From contig JAUNPS010000033.1 of assembly GCA_030536575.1 (NCBI GenBank), positions 1 through 54,812 of the forward strand: a stretch of DNA of 54,812 nucleotides, read 5' to 3'. The notes beneath the pieces were generated by a model that saw nothing but the letters and a program-made list of their open reading frames with translations, ran no database searches and had not been told where the DNA came from. Below, in pieces: positions 8,488 to 17,486 of the stretch. A program made the translations under genes and the position numbers. Source of the stretch: Eubacteriales bacterium. Lineage in GTDB: Bacteria > Bacillota > Clostridia > Lachnospirales > Lachnospiraceae. The number at the start of each line of letters is the position of its first letter. Position 1 is the stretch's first letter.

Positions 8488-8516
8488 GTTTTCTCACTCC
8501 TTTTTGCGCAGAAAGA

Positions 8517-8544
8517 GGGCTGCTGCTTTATTTTGCAGCAGCCC
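8517..8544 (-). other. Intercistronic hairpin after the sugar-binding protein gene
   Basis: A perfect 10-bp stem, GGGCTGCTGC with GCAGCAGCCC, surrounds an 8-base AT loop about 30 bases after the binding-protein stop and 30 bases before the next start. The run after the stem is TCTTTCTG, so it is at most a leaky terminator. Such hairpins usually keep binding-protein mRNA more abundant than permease mRNA. Almost the same stem follows the second sugar-binding protein at 44870-44896. Confidence 0.75.
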
Positions 8545-8576
8545 GCCTGTTTCAGCTTCTGTTTTTATTTTACTTT

Positions 8577-10271
8577 TTAGTGGTTCGCATCATACCATGC
8601 CTGGGCCTCTGCTGTCGCATCTGCGCCGCCGAGCGCTTCCCAGGATGCCAGGAAATCATCGTAGCTGTCCACGCTGTCGCCTGTGATAATCTTTACCAGA
8701 GTCTCCAATGCCATGCTGTCCAGTGTGGAATAAGCGTTAGACATTGTATCTGTCGGAACATAGTAGTATGCAGAATAATTAAAGTTTCCATCCTCAATCA
8801 GTGCAAGCATCGTCAGACCGCCGCCCAACGGATCGCCGTATACGGTATAGTTACTGATGCCGGATTCCACGTCTGCATCATCCACAGCCAGCTTGTCAGC
8901 CAGTGTTCCGTCCTCTACAGCGGTGGTGTATGCGACAATCGTATCTGCAATAACCCTTCTTGCATCTGACAGTCCGTCCAGTTCGCCTGCGGTCACGGAA
9001 TCAAAGATGTCCTGCACGCACTCGATGCTCTCTGTCGGGGAAGTAAGCTGTGTGATCGCCGTCTTCCAGCCGCTGTATTCTCCGGTCTTACCGTTGTACA
9101 TTGCATATTCCTCCGCATCTGCCGGATAGCAGAGCTTTTGAACGCTCAGATTGCACATCTTTACAAGGGCTTCCGGATTTTCACACTTGCTGCTCACTAC
9201 ATAGTAACCGTTCGGGATCGTCGGCACATACGGCTTTGAGGAACCTTCGCCCATGCCGTCCGGAACCTTTGCTGTCACGATATGCGCGTTAATGTCCGTC
9301 TTCATAGCGTCGATTGCAGGTACCATTGCCCCCCAGTTCGGTGCGAACCAGATGCCGCATTTTCCGGAACCAATGTCTTCCAAAAGCTGATTATAATCCA
9401 TTGTTCCAAAATTCTTTGCCAGAGAACCGTTCTGGTACATTTCCTGCAGGTCCGTCAGTCCGGCTTTCATCTCTTCCGCAAGGGAACCGCCCCATACAAC
9501 CTCGCCGTCCTTTTCGATGAAGGTGAACTGTCCGTTCCAGTGTCCCGGCGCTGCGCCGTAGCCCTCAAAGAATGCCTGCAGTCCGGACCAGTAGGTAAAA
9601 CCGTCTTTTCCGTTCAATGCCAGTCCGTATGTATCGTTCTCACCATTTCCATCCGGATCCTGCTCGGTGAAAGCCAGCGCCACCGCCTTTAATTCCTCCA
9701 TCGTCGTCGGAATTTCCAAGCCGAGGTTCTCCAGCCAGTCCTGCCGGATAAACATCATCATAGCCGCGCTGTGGTTATCATAAACCTGCGGGATACCGTA
9801 CAGCTTTCCGTCTACTTTTGCGGAATCCAATGCGCCCTCTCCGCCTGCTGCCACATATTCCTTCAGCTCATCGGTCGCATAGGTATCAAAAGCTTCCGTA
9901 ACGTCTGCAATTACGCCTGTCTGCGCATATTTCACCATATCCGCACCACTGACATACATAATATCCGGATAGGTTCCCGATGCAATCGCCGTCGTTCTCT
10001 TTGTTTCCTGCTGCGTGCCGTCCACACTGTACATCAACTGCAAGTCGAAACCGTTCTCTTTGTACAGATTCCACCATGCGTTGTCCTCAACGCTCTCTCC
10101 CGGCGCCCATGAAAAATCGGAATTGTAAGCCACGCCTACATTCAGTGTCACCGGTTCATCAAAACCATAAAAATTGATTTCTTCCGCGGATGCGCTTGCT
10201 GCAAGCCCCATCACACATACTGCGGAAAGTCCGACTGCTGTCGCTTTTTTCATCCAACCACTCTTCATCAT
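8577..10271 (-). CDS. Extracellular sugar-binding protein of a CUT1 ABC importer
   Basis: A 564-residue solute-binding protein, large as is usual for the LplA/YtcQ branch. A positively charged start and hydrophobic core end in ASASAEE, a type I signal peptidase site. There is no lipobox cysteine, which is unusual for a Gram-positive binding protein. The mature part shows the family pattern IASGTYPDIMYVSGAD near residues 95-110. A DPDGNGENDTYG segment near residue 210 is a calcium-loop-like element common in this branch. The start at 10271 is chosen because GGAGG lies five bases ahead; an ATG four codons upstream overlaps that site. It is followed by two permeases and preceded by the sensor kinase gene. 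Confidence 0.9.
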   Translation of the reverse strand: MMKSGWMKKATAVGLSAVCVMGLAASASAEEINFYGFDEPVTLNVGVAYNSDFSWAPGESVEDNAWWNLYKENGFDLQLMYSVDGTQQETKRTTAIASGTYPDIMYVSGADMVKYAQTGVIADVTEAFDTYATDELKEYVAAGGEGALDSAKVDGKLYGIPQVYDNHSAAMMMFIRQDWLENLGLEIPTTMEELKAVALAFTEQDPDGNGENDTYGLALNGKDGFTYWSGLQAFFEGYGAAPGHWNGQFTFIEKDGEVVWGGSLAEEMKAGLTDLQEMYQNGSLAKNFGTMDYNQLLEDIGSGKCGIWFAPNWGAMVPAIDAMKTDINAHIVTAKVPDGMGEGSSKPYVPTIPNGYYVVSSKCENPEALVKMCNLSVQKLCYPADAEEYAMYNGKTGEYSGWKTAITQLTSPTESIECVQDIFDSVTAGELDGLSDARRVIADTIVAYTTAVEDGTLADKLAVDDADVESGISNYTVYGDPLGGGLTMLALIEDGNFNYSAYYYVPTDTMSNAYSTLDSMALETLVKIITGDSVDSYDDFLASWEALGGADATAEAQAWYDANH

Positions 10272-10387
10272 TTCAACCTCCATTTTGTTTTTTGCGGTGT
10301 TTGTTGATAAATAAACTATACGCCAAAAACACGTTGGACGCTATTTTCCTGATTTTACTTTCTTATCCATATTTGCCTTTCGCAAGG

Positions 10388-12154
10388 TCAATCTTTTACC
10401 GGAATACAGATCGTCACCTCTGCTCCTCCGTACCGGCTCCGCCCAATCCGCAGACCGCCATTCTCCCCAAAGAACAGCTTTAATCTCTGATGGATATTCA
10501 CGAGTCCTGTCACCTGTGTTCTGTACTCCAGTTTCCGACGTAATTCCGCAATCGTTTCATCGGTCAGCTTTTCTCCATTATCCTCCACATGAATTTCCAG
10601 ACCTGTCTCACTTCTGCAAAAGGAAATTTCCAGAATTCCGTTTTCTTCTTTATCCTCAAGTCCATGCTGCAGGGCATTCTCAATGACTGGCTGCAAAATC
10701 AATCTTGGCACCTCTATTTCCTCGTATTCCCCCGGCAGCTCCGGGAAAACCACCCGAATGCGGTTATAAAAACGCATTTGCTGAATACTCGTATAGCTTC
10801 TGGCATGAGCTACCTCATCCTTCAGACTGACATTACTCTCATCATTTCTGGTGATAAACCGGAAATATGCACTCAGATGGCCTGCAAGCTCCTCTGCAGC
10901 CTCCAGATCTTCCCTGCGGATTTTATTACGCAGGGACAAAAAACTATTGTAAAGGAAATGGGGATTGATCTGCGCCTGGAGCTGCTTCAATTCCGCTTTC
11001 TGCGCAAGATTTTTCTGCTCCACAAGCTCTCCGGTCAGCGCCTTTTGCCGTTCCTGCATCCGGTCAAACCTCTCAAACAGATAACTGAATTCATTTTCCC
11101 CGTAATCCTGCGTTCCCTCATAATCCAGCCCCTCCCGCTCGGCTTTTGAAAATGCTTCTACCAGCCTGTTTAACGGTTTATGTACAAACCGCTCCGTGCT
11201 TTTTGAAAAGAAAACGGCCGCTGCTCCCACTCCGATGATATACAGAACGATCAGCCATTTATATGGAGAAATATCCTTCAAAACCTCTTTCTCCGGCACG
11301 TACTGTACGAAATATCCGAAATACCCCGAACGCGCCAGAAAAATTTGATACCTGCCATCCTTCAACTCTACTACACTGGAAAAATCCTCTTTATGAAAAG
11401 CGCTTTCGTCCTCCGGAAGTTCTGACTCGATCTGTTCTAATATTGCTCTCCCAAGCGTATCCTCTTCCTTACTGCCAATGTATATTTCCTCTTCCAGATT
11501 ATAAAGAAAAGAACCGCTGCCATCAATCGTGTTAAACGTCGTTAAAGTTTTTCGGATTTTTTCTTCATCAAATTTCAGCACAAAAAGCGCATCCGGCCGA
11601 TCCTTTACCGCATAATACGGTTCTCCGGCAGATACCATATACAATCCGCCGTCCTGAAGACATACTCCCTCGTTAATAATTTTGCTCCGCTCATCCAGAA
11701 TGGCAAAATCTTCCTCCGTCATTTCAGCGATTGTCCTGTCTGAAATATACATTTCTACATTGGGCAGAAAAATAATTCCTTCTTCAATAAGCGGATTGTT
11801 ATTTTTCAGCATCAGGATGCGTTCCTGTTCCGATAAATAGGCATCCCGCATTTCGTAATCATCCAGGAGGTTCATCGGATATACAAGAAACACCAGTTTC
11901 CGGTCGGAAAACATGTTAAACAGAATGTTCTGCGTATTTTCCATCTGATTGTCCAGTGTTTCCAGATAAAAACTCGCCTGGGCATTCATTTTATCCGAAA
12001 CGGATTTTTTCACATATGAGGTCGCCATGTAATATAAAACACCGGAAAATATGACGTTTAGTATCAGAAACAGGGTAAACACCAGAAGCTGGCTGGTGCG
12101 GATTGATTTTTTCCAGTAAATTTTCCCATTTTGCGGTCCTCTATTGGATCTCAT
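10388..12154 (-). CDS. Sensor histidine kinase, YesM type
   Basis: A 588-residue membrane sensor kinase of the YesM (LytS-like) class. One membrane helix lies at about 20-45, then a large extracellular sensor region of about 250 residues, a second helix at about 299-317, a HAMP-like linker and the His_kinase domain. The phospho-accepting histidine is His399 in INPHFLYNSFLSLR. The ATPase domain shows VIENALQHGLED and VEDNGEKL. The ATG at 12154 overlaps the end of the response regulator gene by 14 bases, so the two are translationally coupled. It probably senses extracellular sugar or loaded binding protein and controls the transporter genes that follow. Confidence 0.92.
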   Translation of the reverse strand: MRSNRGPQNGKIYWKKSIRTSQLLVFTLFLILNVIFSGVLYYMATSYVKKSVSDKMNAQASFYLETLDNQMENTQNILFNMFSDRKLVFLVYPMNLLDDYEMRDAYLSEQERILMLKNNNPLIEEGIIFLPNVEMYISDRTIAEMTEEDFAILDERSKIINEGVCLQDGGLYMVSAGEPYYAVKDRPDALFVLKFDEEKIRKTLTTFNTIDGSGSFLYNLEEEIYIGSKEEDTLGRAILEQIESELPEDESAFHKEDFSSVVELKDGRYQIFLARSGYFGYFVQYVPEKEVLKDISPYKWLIVLYIIGVGAAAVFFSKSTERFVHKPLNRLVEAFSKAEREGLDYEGTQDYGENEFSYLFERFDRMQERQKALTGELVEQKNLAQKAELKQLQAQINPHFLYNSFLSLRNKIRREDLEAAEELAGHLSAYFRFITRNDESNVSLKDEVAHARSYTSIQQMRFYNRIRVVFPELPGEYEEIEVPRLILQPVIENALQHGLEDKEENGILEISFCRSETGLEIHVEDNGEKLTDETIAELRRKLEYRTQVTGLVNIHQRLKLFFGENGGLRIGRSRYGGAEVTICIPVKD

Positions 12155-13796
12155 GATTCTTCACTCCGTATCGGTCTCTGTATTCCACCGGCGACATTCC
12201 CGTCTCCTTTTTGAATATCCGGTTAAAGGAAGGCACGGAAAGATATCCCACCTTCGCTGACACCTCCTGAATCCGGCCTGTATGATGGATCAACAGCTCT
12301 TTTGCCTGTTCCAGACGTTTTTTGCTGATATATTCTGTGATATTGCAGCCATATGCCTGTTTAAACAGTCTCGACAGGTAAGACGGATTCAGATAACAGA
12401 TCCCCGCAAGTCTTGTCAAAGTCAGATCATCCGCAAGATGCCGGTCAATATAAAGCGTCACCTTCTCCAATACCTCAGAACTTCTGCTTCTCCCCTCAGC
12501 CTCCAGCTCATGAATGATCGCATTTGCCACAGAATTTAAATATTCTGCCGCAGCCTGGCCGTTCCCAAGCTTTTCCATCTCCAGAAGCTGATCCATAGAA
12601 AGCTCCTCCTGTATCTTACTCTTGAGATGATTCACATTGATTGTCCGAAGCAAAAGCATAGAGACACTGTAATAAACCTCTGCAGCCTCCTTTACCGTTC
12701 CTCTTCCCGTTTCATTCGCTACCACATCTGTCATTTTTCGCAGTTCCACAAGAAACTCCCCATACTTCCCTGCTTCCAGAAATTCTTCCAAATGCTTAAT
12801 CTGAAGCTGATAATTCATAGGCATTTCCTGCAGTCTCCCCTCCGGGAGCTGCGATTTTGCCATGACAATCCTCTGCTCGCCGTTTCCTATTCTGCAAAGC
12901 GCCTCCTGCTTCAAACGATTCAAATAGGTTCGTCCATCCTTCAGACAGCATCGCTCATCACATGTCACGAAGGATACGGAAAGAGAAGCGCTTTTCAGCA
13001 GCTTTTCCTGGATATATTCCAATGCTCCTGTAAGGTTTGTGTAAAAACGTTTCCATGTCCTGGCCGGAATTTGCTCTTCCAGCACAGGAGCCGGCTGAAA
13101 AAAGATCAGATAATACCCTTTCGTGTCGTAATATAGATACTCTTTCATTCTGACAGGTAAAAACTCCTGTATTGTGTCCTGCAAAACACATTCCCGCTCC
13201 AGGCTTTCCTCATACCCGACGTGCTCCACACTCCAATCCAGCCTTGCAAGAAAAATAAACAATGGCTCCTCCAAAAGGAGCGGGATCCCAATCTGATTTA
13301 ATTTTTCCTGTTTCAGCTCTCCGCTCCCCAAACTCTCTTTTAAGTAATTTCGCCGCAGGATCATCTGTGCCTGCTGAATATCTTTCTGATGCCTGCTTTC
13401 CCGGATTTCCGACTGCATCATATCTTCAATCTCCTGAAATGCTTCCGCCACTGTCTGCACCAGCACATCATATTCTTCACTTTTCAGCAGATACCGAACA
13501 TCTTTATTTCCCATAATTTCATAGAGATCATCAAAATCGCGATACCCGGTGAGAAAAATCACACGGCATTTGGGCCAGTTTTCTTTAATCAAATGAAACA
13601 GTTCGATTCCCGACATCCCCGGCATCTTAATGTCCGTCATTACCACATCAAATTTTGACTGCTCCAGCAGTTCCACTGCCGCTCTTGCCGACTTTGCCAC
13701 ATGGACATCTATTTCCAAACCGGATTCATATTTGAAAAGCTCTTCCAGCGTCTCCAGAATATCCGGTTCATCATCTACAATTAATAAGCTTCCCAT
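12141..13796 (-). CDS. Response regulator with AraC-type DNA-binding domain, YesN type
   Basis: A 551-residue regulator. The receiver domain occupies about residues 1-120, with acidic residues in LLIVDDEPD, phospho-acceptor Asp55 in VVMTDIKMPG and lysine in RYLLKSEE. A long middle region of unknown fold follows. The C-terminal 100 residues hold two AraC-type helix-turn-helix units (LTRLAGICYLNPSYLSRLF and IQEVSAKVGYLSVPSFNRIF). AAGGAG precedes the ATG. It is coupled to the kinase gene downstream and lies 48 bases after the alpha-galactosidase stop. The likely target is the binding-protein promoter region around 10275-10387, where a TATAGT-like -10 lacks a good -35 box. Confidence 0.92.
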   Translation of the reverse strand: MGSLLIVDDEPDILETLEELFKYESGLEIDVHVAKSARAAVELLEQSKFDVVMTDIKMPGMSGIELFHLIKENWPKCRVIFLTGYRDFDDLYEIMGNKDVRYLLKSEEYDVLVQTVAEAFQEIEDMMQSEIRESRHQKDIQQAQMILRRNYLKESLGSGELKQEKLNQIGIPLLLEEPLFIFLARLDWSVEHVGYEESLERECVLQDTIQEFLPVRMKEYLYYDTKGYYLIFFQPAPVLEEQIPARTWKRFYTNLTGALEYIQEKLLKSASLSVSFVTCDERCCLKDGRTYLNRLKQEALCRIGNGEQRIVMAKSQLPEGRLQEMPMNYQLQIKHLEEFLEAGKYGEFLVELRKMTDVVANETGRGTVKEAAEVYYSVSMLLLRTINVNHLKSKIQEELSMDQLLEMEKLGNGQAAAEYLNSVANAIIHELEAEGRSRSSEVLEKVTLYIDRHLADDLTLTRLAGICYLNPSYLSRLFKQAYGCNITEYISKKRLEQAKELLIHHTGRIQEVSAKVGYLSVPSFNRIFKKETGMSPVEYRDRYGVKNHEIQ

Positions 13797-13844
13797 TGTT
13801 TTTTCTCCTTAGATTATTCGCCGACGCATAGATTTATTTTATCA

Positions 13845-16055
13845 TCATACCATCTCCACCAGCAACAGGGCAGAGGAAAAATCTTTTCCATCTAAGCTCA
13901 TATCTTTCGGATAAATGACAATACCCGCATTCATTAATTCGCTTCCATACCATACCCTGTCTCCCAAATGCTGGATTCTATATTTTTCGTGAGGCATAAG
14001 CCCTGCCATCCTCAGCCGCACCCATGGCCCGTTCGGCACCTCATGCATCCGGTAAAATCCAACTGCCGCCAGCTTTTGATCTTTACTTACCATCATCCAT
14101 GCGGCATCATTCTTTTCAAACGGGCTTTGCAGACGATAGAAGGTTCCAAACTGAAACAGGCTGCGATATTTTTTATAAAACTCATTTTGGTTTCTGATCT
14201 GCTGCTTTTCTTCTGAGGACAAAATGCTGAGGTCAAGCTCATATCCAAATGCACCAAACATTGCAACATTTTCTCTCGTCTCCCATGAAATGTTTCTTGC
14301 TCCGGGATGCTTCGGAACTGCTGAAACGTGTGCGCCCATACTGCTTACCGGGTATCCATAAGAGGTTCCATACTGTATTTTCAACCGCTCATATGCATCC
14401 GTATCATCACTCGTCCATGTCTGCGGCGCATAATAGAGCATTCCCGGATCAAATCTGGCTCCGCCGCTTGCACAGGACTCAAAGAGAATATGCGGGTATT
14501 TTTCAATCAGCCGTTCATAAAGCGTATACACTCCTAAAATATACTGATGGTACACCATCCCCTGTACTCCTGCTTCCCGACCGCCGGAATAACATTCCGT
14601 GATATAACGGTTCATATCCCACTTTACATAAGAAATCGGCGCAGAATCAAGGATGCGTTCCATTGCCTCAAACAGATGATCGACCACCTCTTTTTTCGAG
14701 AAATCCAGCACATACTGGTTTCTGCTGGGGGAAGGCGTCCGCCCCGGTGCACAGAGAATCCAATCCGGATGTTCCCTGTACAGGTCGGAATCCCGGTTCA
14801 CCATTTCCGGCTCAAACCAAAGGCCGAATTTCATTCCTATTTTTGTGATTTTCTCTGCCAGGCCGGAAATCCCGCCCGGAAGCTTTTCAAAATTCGTAAC
14901 ATACCAGTCTCCAAGCCCGCTTTGATCATCCTCTCTGTTTCCAAACCACCCGTCATCCAGTACGAACAGTTCGATCCCCAGCTCTTTGGCCGCCGAGGCA
15001 ATTTCCAGAATTTTCTGTTCTGTAAAAGCAGCTCCGGTAGCCTCCCAGTTATTGATGAGAATGGGGCGCGGCTTTTCCCGCCATGTTCCTCTTACCAGCC
15101 TGCTCTCGAATACACGGTGAAAAGTCTGACTCATAGCATTCAATCCCTCGTCTGTATAGACAAGAAGCGCCTCCGGAGTCTGGAATGTCTCTCCGGGTTT
15201 TAATCTCCAGTCGAATCCTTCCGGGTGAATCCCAATCGAAACTCTCGCCATATTGTTTGTATCAACTTCCACCTGCTCCAGGTGGTTTCCGCTGTAAATA
15301 AAGCTGAACGCATATACCTCCCCTTGAGATTCATCCGTGCTCTTCCTTTTCAGAAACAAAAACGGATTATGCTCCGCACTGCTGGCGCCCCTGCGGCTGG
15401 AAATCCCCTGGTATCCCTGCTGCAGCTTTCTCGTCTTTATCTGTCGTTCTCTCGTCCATGCTCCCGAAAACTGCACCATCTCAAAGTTCGCATCCGGCAG
15501 ATCCAGGCTTGCACTGAAAGCGTGTTCCAGATAAACCGTCTCCTGTCCATGATTTTGAAAAAAAACGCTCCGTGCAATCAGCGGATATTCCCGAAAAATC
15601 GTATACGACAAAACCATCTGCATTCCCGTCAGCTTATCTTCCAGGCAAAGTTCCAGCGTATCCGCTTCCTCCTCCTTTTCCACGTAAACGGCAGGAAGCC
15701 CCTCCAGTTTCTTTTTCCCCACAAAAATCTTATAACCGCAATACACAAACTGACTGATCCGGCTTCCGTTTTCCTGTCGGATCACATAGGCCGGTTCACG
15801 AAAATCTCCTCTTCCAAAATCCGGATATTCCATTTTGGTATATTGCGGACTCATGAAATAGGTATTCTCTCTGGTATAGACTGCAAGCGCTCTCGGACCG
15901 CCCTCCAGCAGATAAGAATAATCGGGCTGACAATCAATGGCTTTTCCATAATATAAGTTTCCCGGCTGACCGTTTTCCAAAATTTTTATAATATAACTGA
16001 GCTTATCATTAAATAAATGAAATTCACTGGATTGTTTCGAAAAAATAACTGGCAT
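13845..16055 (-). CDS. Alpha-galactosidase, GH36
   Basis: A 736-residue GH36 alpha-galactosidase, of normal length for the tetrameric bacterial type. It opens with the N-terminal beta-sandwich domain (IIKILENGQPGNLYYGK). The (beta/alpha)8 domain contains ELFVLDDGWFGNR at about 363-374. The nucleophile Asp480 is in YVKWDMNRY, and the general acid/base, about Asp550, is in WTSDDTDAYERL after LFESCASGGARFDPGML. It cleaves terminal alpha-1,6-galactose from melibiose, raffinose-type sugars or galactomannan fragments. No signal peptide, so cytoplasmic. The start at 16055 has AAGGAG; a frame open to 16214 has no family similarity before this point. It heads the two-component and transporter genes on the same strand. 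Confidence 0.95.
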   Translation of the reverse strand: MPVIFSKQSSEFHLFNDKLSYIIKILENGQPGNLYYGKAIDCQPDYSYLLEGGPRALAVYTRENTYFMSPQYTKMEYPDFGRGDFREPAYVIRQENGSRISQFVYCGYKIFVGKKKLEGLPAVYVEKEEEADTLELCLEDKLTGMQMVLSYTIFREYPLIARSVFFQNHGQETVYLEHAFSASLDLPDANFEMVQFSGAWTRERQIKTRKLQQGYQGISSRRGASSAEHNPFLFLKRKSTDESQGEVYAFSFIYSGNHLEQVEVDTNNMARVSIGIHPEGFDWRLKPGETFQTPEALLVYTDEGLNAMSQTFHRVFESRLVRGTWREKPRPILINNWEATGAAFTEQKILEIASAAKELGIELFVLDDGWFGNREDDQSGLGDWYVTNFEKLPGGISGLAEKITKIGMKFGLWFEPEMVNRDSDLYREHPDWILCAPGRTPSPSRNQYVLDFSKKEVVDHLFEAMERILDSAPISYVKWDMNRYITECYSGGREAGVQGMVYHQYILGVYTLYERLIEKYPHILFESCASGGARFDPGMLYYAPQTWTSDDTDAYERLKIQYGTSYGYPVSSMGAHVSAVPKHPGARNISWETRENVAMFGAFGYELDLSILSSEEKQQIRNQNEFYKKYRSLFQFGTFYRLQSPFEKNDAAWMMVSKDQKLAAVGFYRMHEVPNGPWVRLRMAGLMPHEKYRIQHLGDRVWYGSELMNAGIVIYPKDMSLDGKDFSSALLLVEMV

Positions 16056-16203
16056 ATCTCTTCTCCTTCTCATGGTTGATAAACTATTTTTGTGTCTTCC
16101 CACAAATCTGCGGCACTGCAGCAATTCCGAATACCAAGATTCATCTGCCTTGCCCCAAAGGAATGTCCGAGAAGTCTTAATACCTTTCCGTTTGTCAACA
16201 GCT

Positions 16204-16669
16204 TCAAGGTTCATTCATCGTTGCCGCAGAGTTCTCCGCCTCTGAAAGGGCAGCCGGGCCGGGCGAAAGGCTTAGAACCATTTCTCTGCCGCACTTATCA
16301 ATCGCCGCACGGATCATTTCGATTTCCCTTTTCGCAGAATACGGATCGTGCGGCTTATATTCTGTATTGCAAATATCATCCACTTTTGCAAAATCAATTT
16401 CCCACTGTGCATACAGCTCAAACAGCGAATCGTAGTACGCCTGCGCACCATCCGCATCCGGATCAATCCCGTACATATTCATATTCCACGAACACACCGA
16501 AAAGCTCTGCGCAATATCTCTGGCTGTCGCGCTGCTTCCCTTAATTGGTGCCGCCGCATGAACCGCTTGCCTCAGAAGGAAACCGATTCACCGCTGGAAT
16601 CAGCCGGGAGTATTCATCCATTTCCAAAGGGAAAAAATGATTGATTCTGTTCTCTTTGTAATTTCCCAT
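16204..16669 (-). pseudogene. Decayed GH27 alpha-galactosidase-like gene
   Basis: Two pieces of a GH27-type (alpha-galactosidase/alpha-N-acetylgalactosaminidase) protein are visible in different frames. The first, from about 16669, reads FFPLEMDEYSRLIPAVNRFP. At about 16575 the similarity jumps, after an internal deletion and frame change, to RQAVHAAAPIKGSSATARDI. It continues through CSWNMNMYGIDPDADGAQAY and FELYAQWEIDFAKVDDI, where the Asp of KVDD is the expected GH27 nucleophile, to EIEMIRAAIDKCG and VLSLSPGPA, then stops at 16204. The N-terminal and C-terminal parts are missing. It sits just upstream of the intact GH36 gene in the same direction, suggesting an older enzyme lost from this locus. 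Confidence 0.8.
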
Positions 16670-17340
16670 ATATAACATACCACACCCTTTTTCTTAGTGC
16701 AGTTTTCATTTTTTTACTTTATTATCCAAAACGATTCTATTCACAGTTATTTTATACTGACAAGTAATGCCTTTGGATAGCCGAAGCTGCCTAGACGCTG
16801 CTTGTTAAGGGCGGTCTCCACCGAAAGCAGCGCCCCAAGCCCCCCTTGAACGTATGACAAATCATGCGGCTTGCGCGTACTCAGCCTGGCGGCTCCTGAC
16901 GGTGGGGATACCGGTATTGCACCCTTCAACCAATTTCAGATCTTTTAGAAAATCAATCCTCATTGTTTTCCCGCAGATCAGTCGATACAGGCAAAACCGC
17001 AGTTTGAACAGGAGTATCTTACGCAAGACACAAGATTTTTCTTCCCTCATCTGTGTGCTACACTTCAAAATTCTGCACTTTTTACCACAATTCCAGGAAA
17101 TGCAAGCATAATCAGTACCACCGGCTAAGTGGTTTTTTGTTCCCCTTGAGAAACCGCTGGGCAAATTCATTGTCAGCCGTGTCCGGGGAGCATGCGAAGG
17201 AAGTGACAAACTGCCCGTTCCCAGTCTTGTCCGGGTTTTTGCCATAGTCCGTCAGTCAGACATTGGCGGATGGTTTTGCCCTTTCTTTTTTGAATGGACT
17301 GTATCAAATGGGTCTTTTCTGCATAAGATAGTGTAGAGCA
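16670..17340. other. Gene-poor region of the decayed island
   Basis: No intact gene is recognised in these roughly 670 bases. A minus-strand frame of 127 codons spans 16862-17245, but only a short part resembles a known family (see 16885-16963). The rest, including the segment read as NLPSGFSRGTKNHLAG, is not recognised and may be a multicopy relic. The part nearest 16670 is AT-rich and could have held the promoter of the broken GH27 gene. Confidence 0.5.
16885..16963 (-). pseudogene. Possible fragment of an AlbA_2/Schlafen-type ATP-binding protein
   Basis: A stretch reading MRIDFLKDLKLVEGCNTGIP followed by TVRS resembles the C-terminal conserved block of AlbA_2/HATPase_c_4 putative ATP-binding regulators, where 'fLkdLkLvEgrnTGIPt.r' is typical. 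Similarity ends on both sides within about 25 codons. It is a remnant at best and rests on one short motif. Confidence 0.35.
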
Positions 17341-17362
17341 TGGCAAAACGGTTTCAATGAGA

Positions 17363-17391
17363 TTGACAAATCCCAGAAAATCGTATATACT
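17363..17391 (+). promoter_or_regulatory. Consensus promoter for the abiF-associated RNA
   Basis: TTGACA at 17363-17368 and TATACT at 17386-17391 are separated by exactly 17 bases. This is one of the best sigma-A-type promoters in the window. Predicted transcription start is near 17398, so the first transcribed product is the small RNA, not the protein. Confidence 0.85.
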
Positions 17392-17397
17392 ATGCTC

Positions 17398-17464
17398 AGT
17401 GATCAGGTTACAGATACCTGCGAGGCCTGTGACCGGGGGAGTTCCTGCGGGGACTCCCTTTTTT
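17398..17464 (+). ncRNA. abiF-associated small RNA (abiF RNA motif-like)
   Basis: A short RNA of about 67 bases is predicted between a consensus promoter and an intrinsic terminator, directly upstream of the abiF-type gene. GGTTACAG (17406-17413) pairs with CTGTGACC (17427-17434), enclosing a small CCT/AGG stem at 17417-17419/17423-17425. CAGGT and ACCTG offer an alternative pairing that could form a switch or pseudoknot. The 3' hairpin GGGAGTTC/GGACTCCC (17437-17444/17451-17458), followed by six T residues, is the terminator. From established knowledge, a structured 'abiF RNA motif' is known upstream of Abi_2 genes in Firmicutes. Position and size fit; membership was not tested with a covariance model. 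Confidence 0.75.
17437..17464 (+). terminator. Terminator of the abiF-associated RNA
   Basis: An 8-bp stem (with one G-U pair) and a 6-base loop followed by TTTTTT, ending ten bases before the ribosome binding site of the downstream gene. The protein can be made only from read-through or another promoter, so RNA output should exceed mRNA output. Confidence 0.85.
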
Positions 17465-17486
17465 CATTACCGTAGGAGCGATAGAT

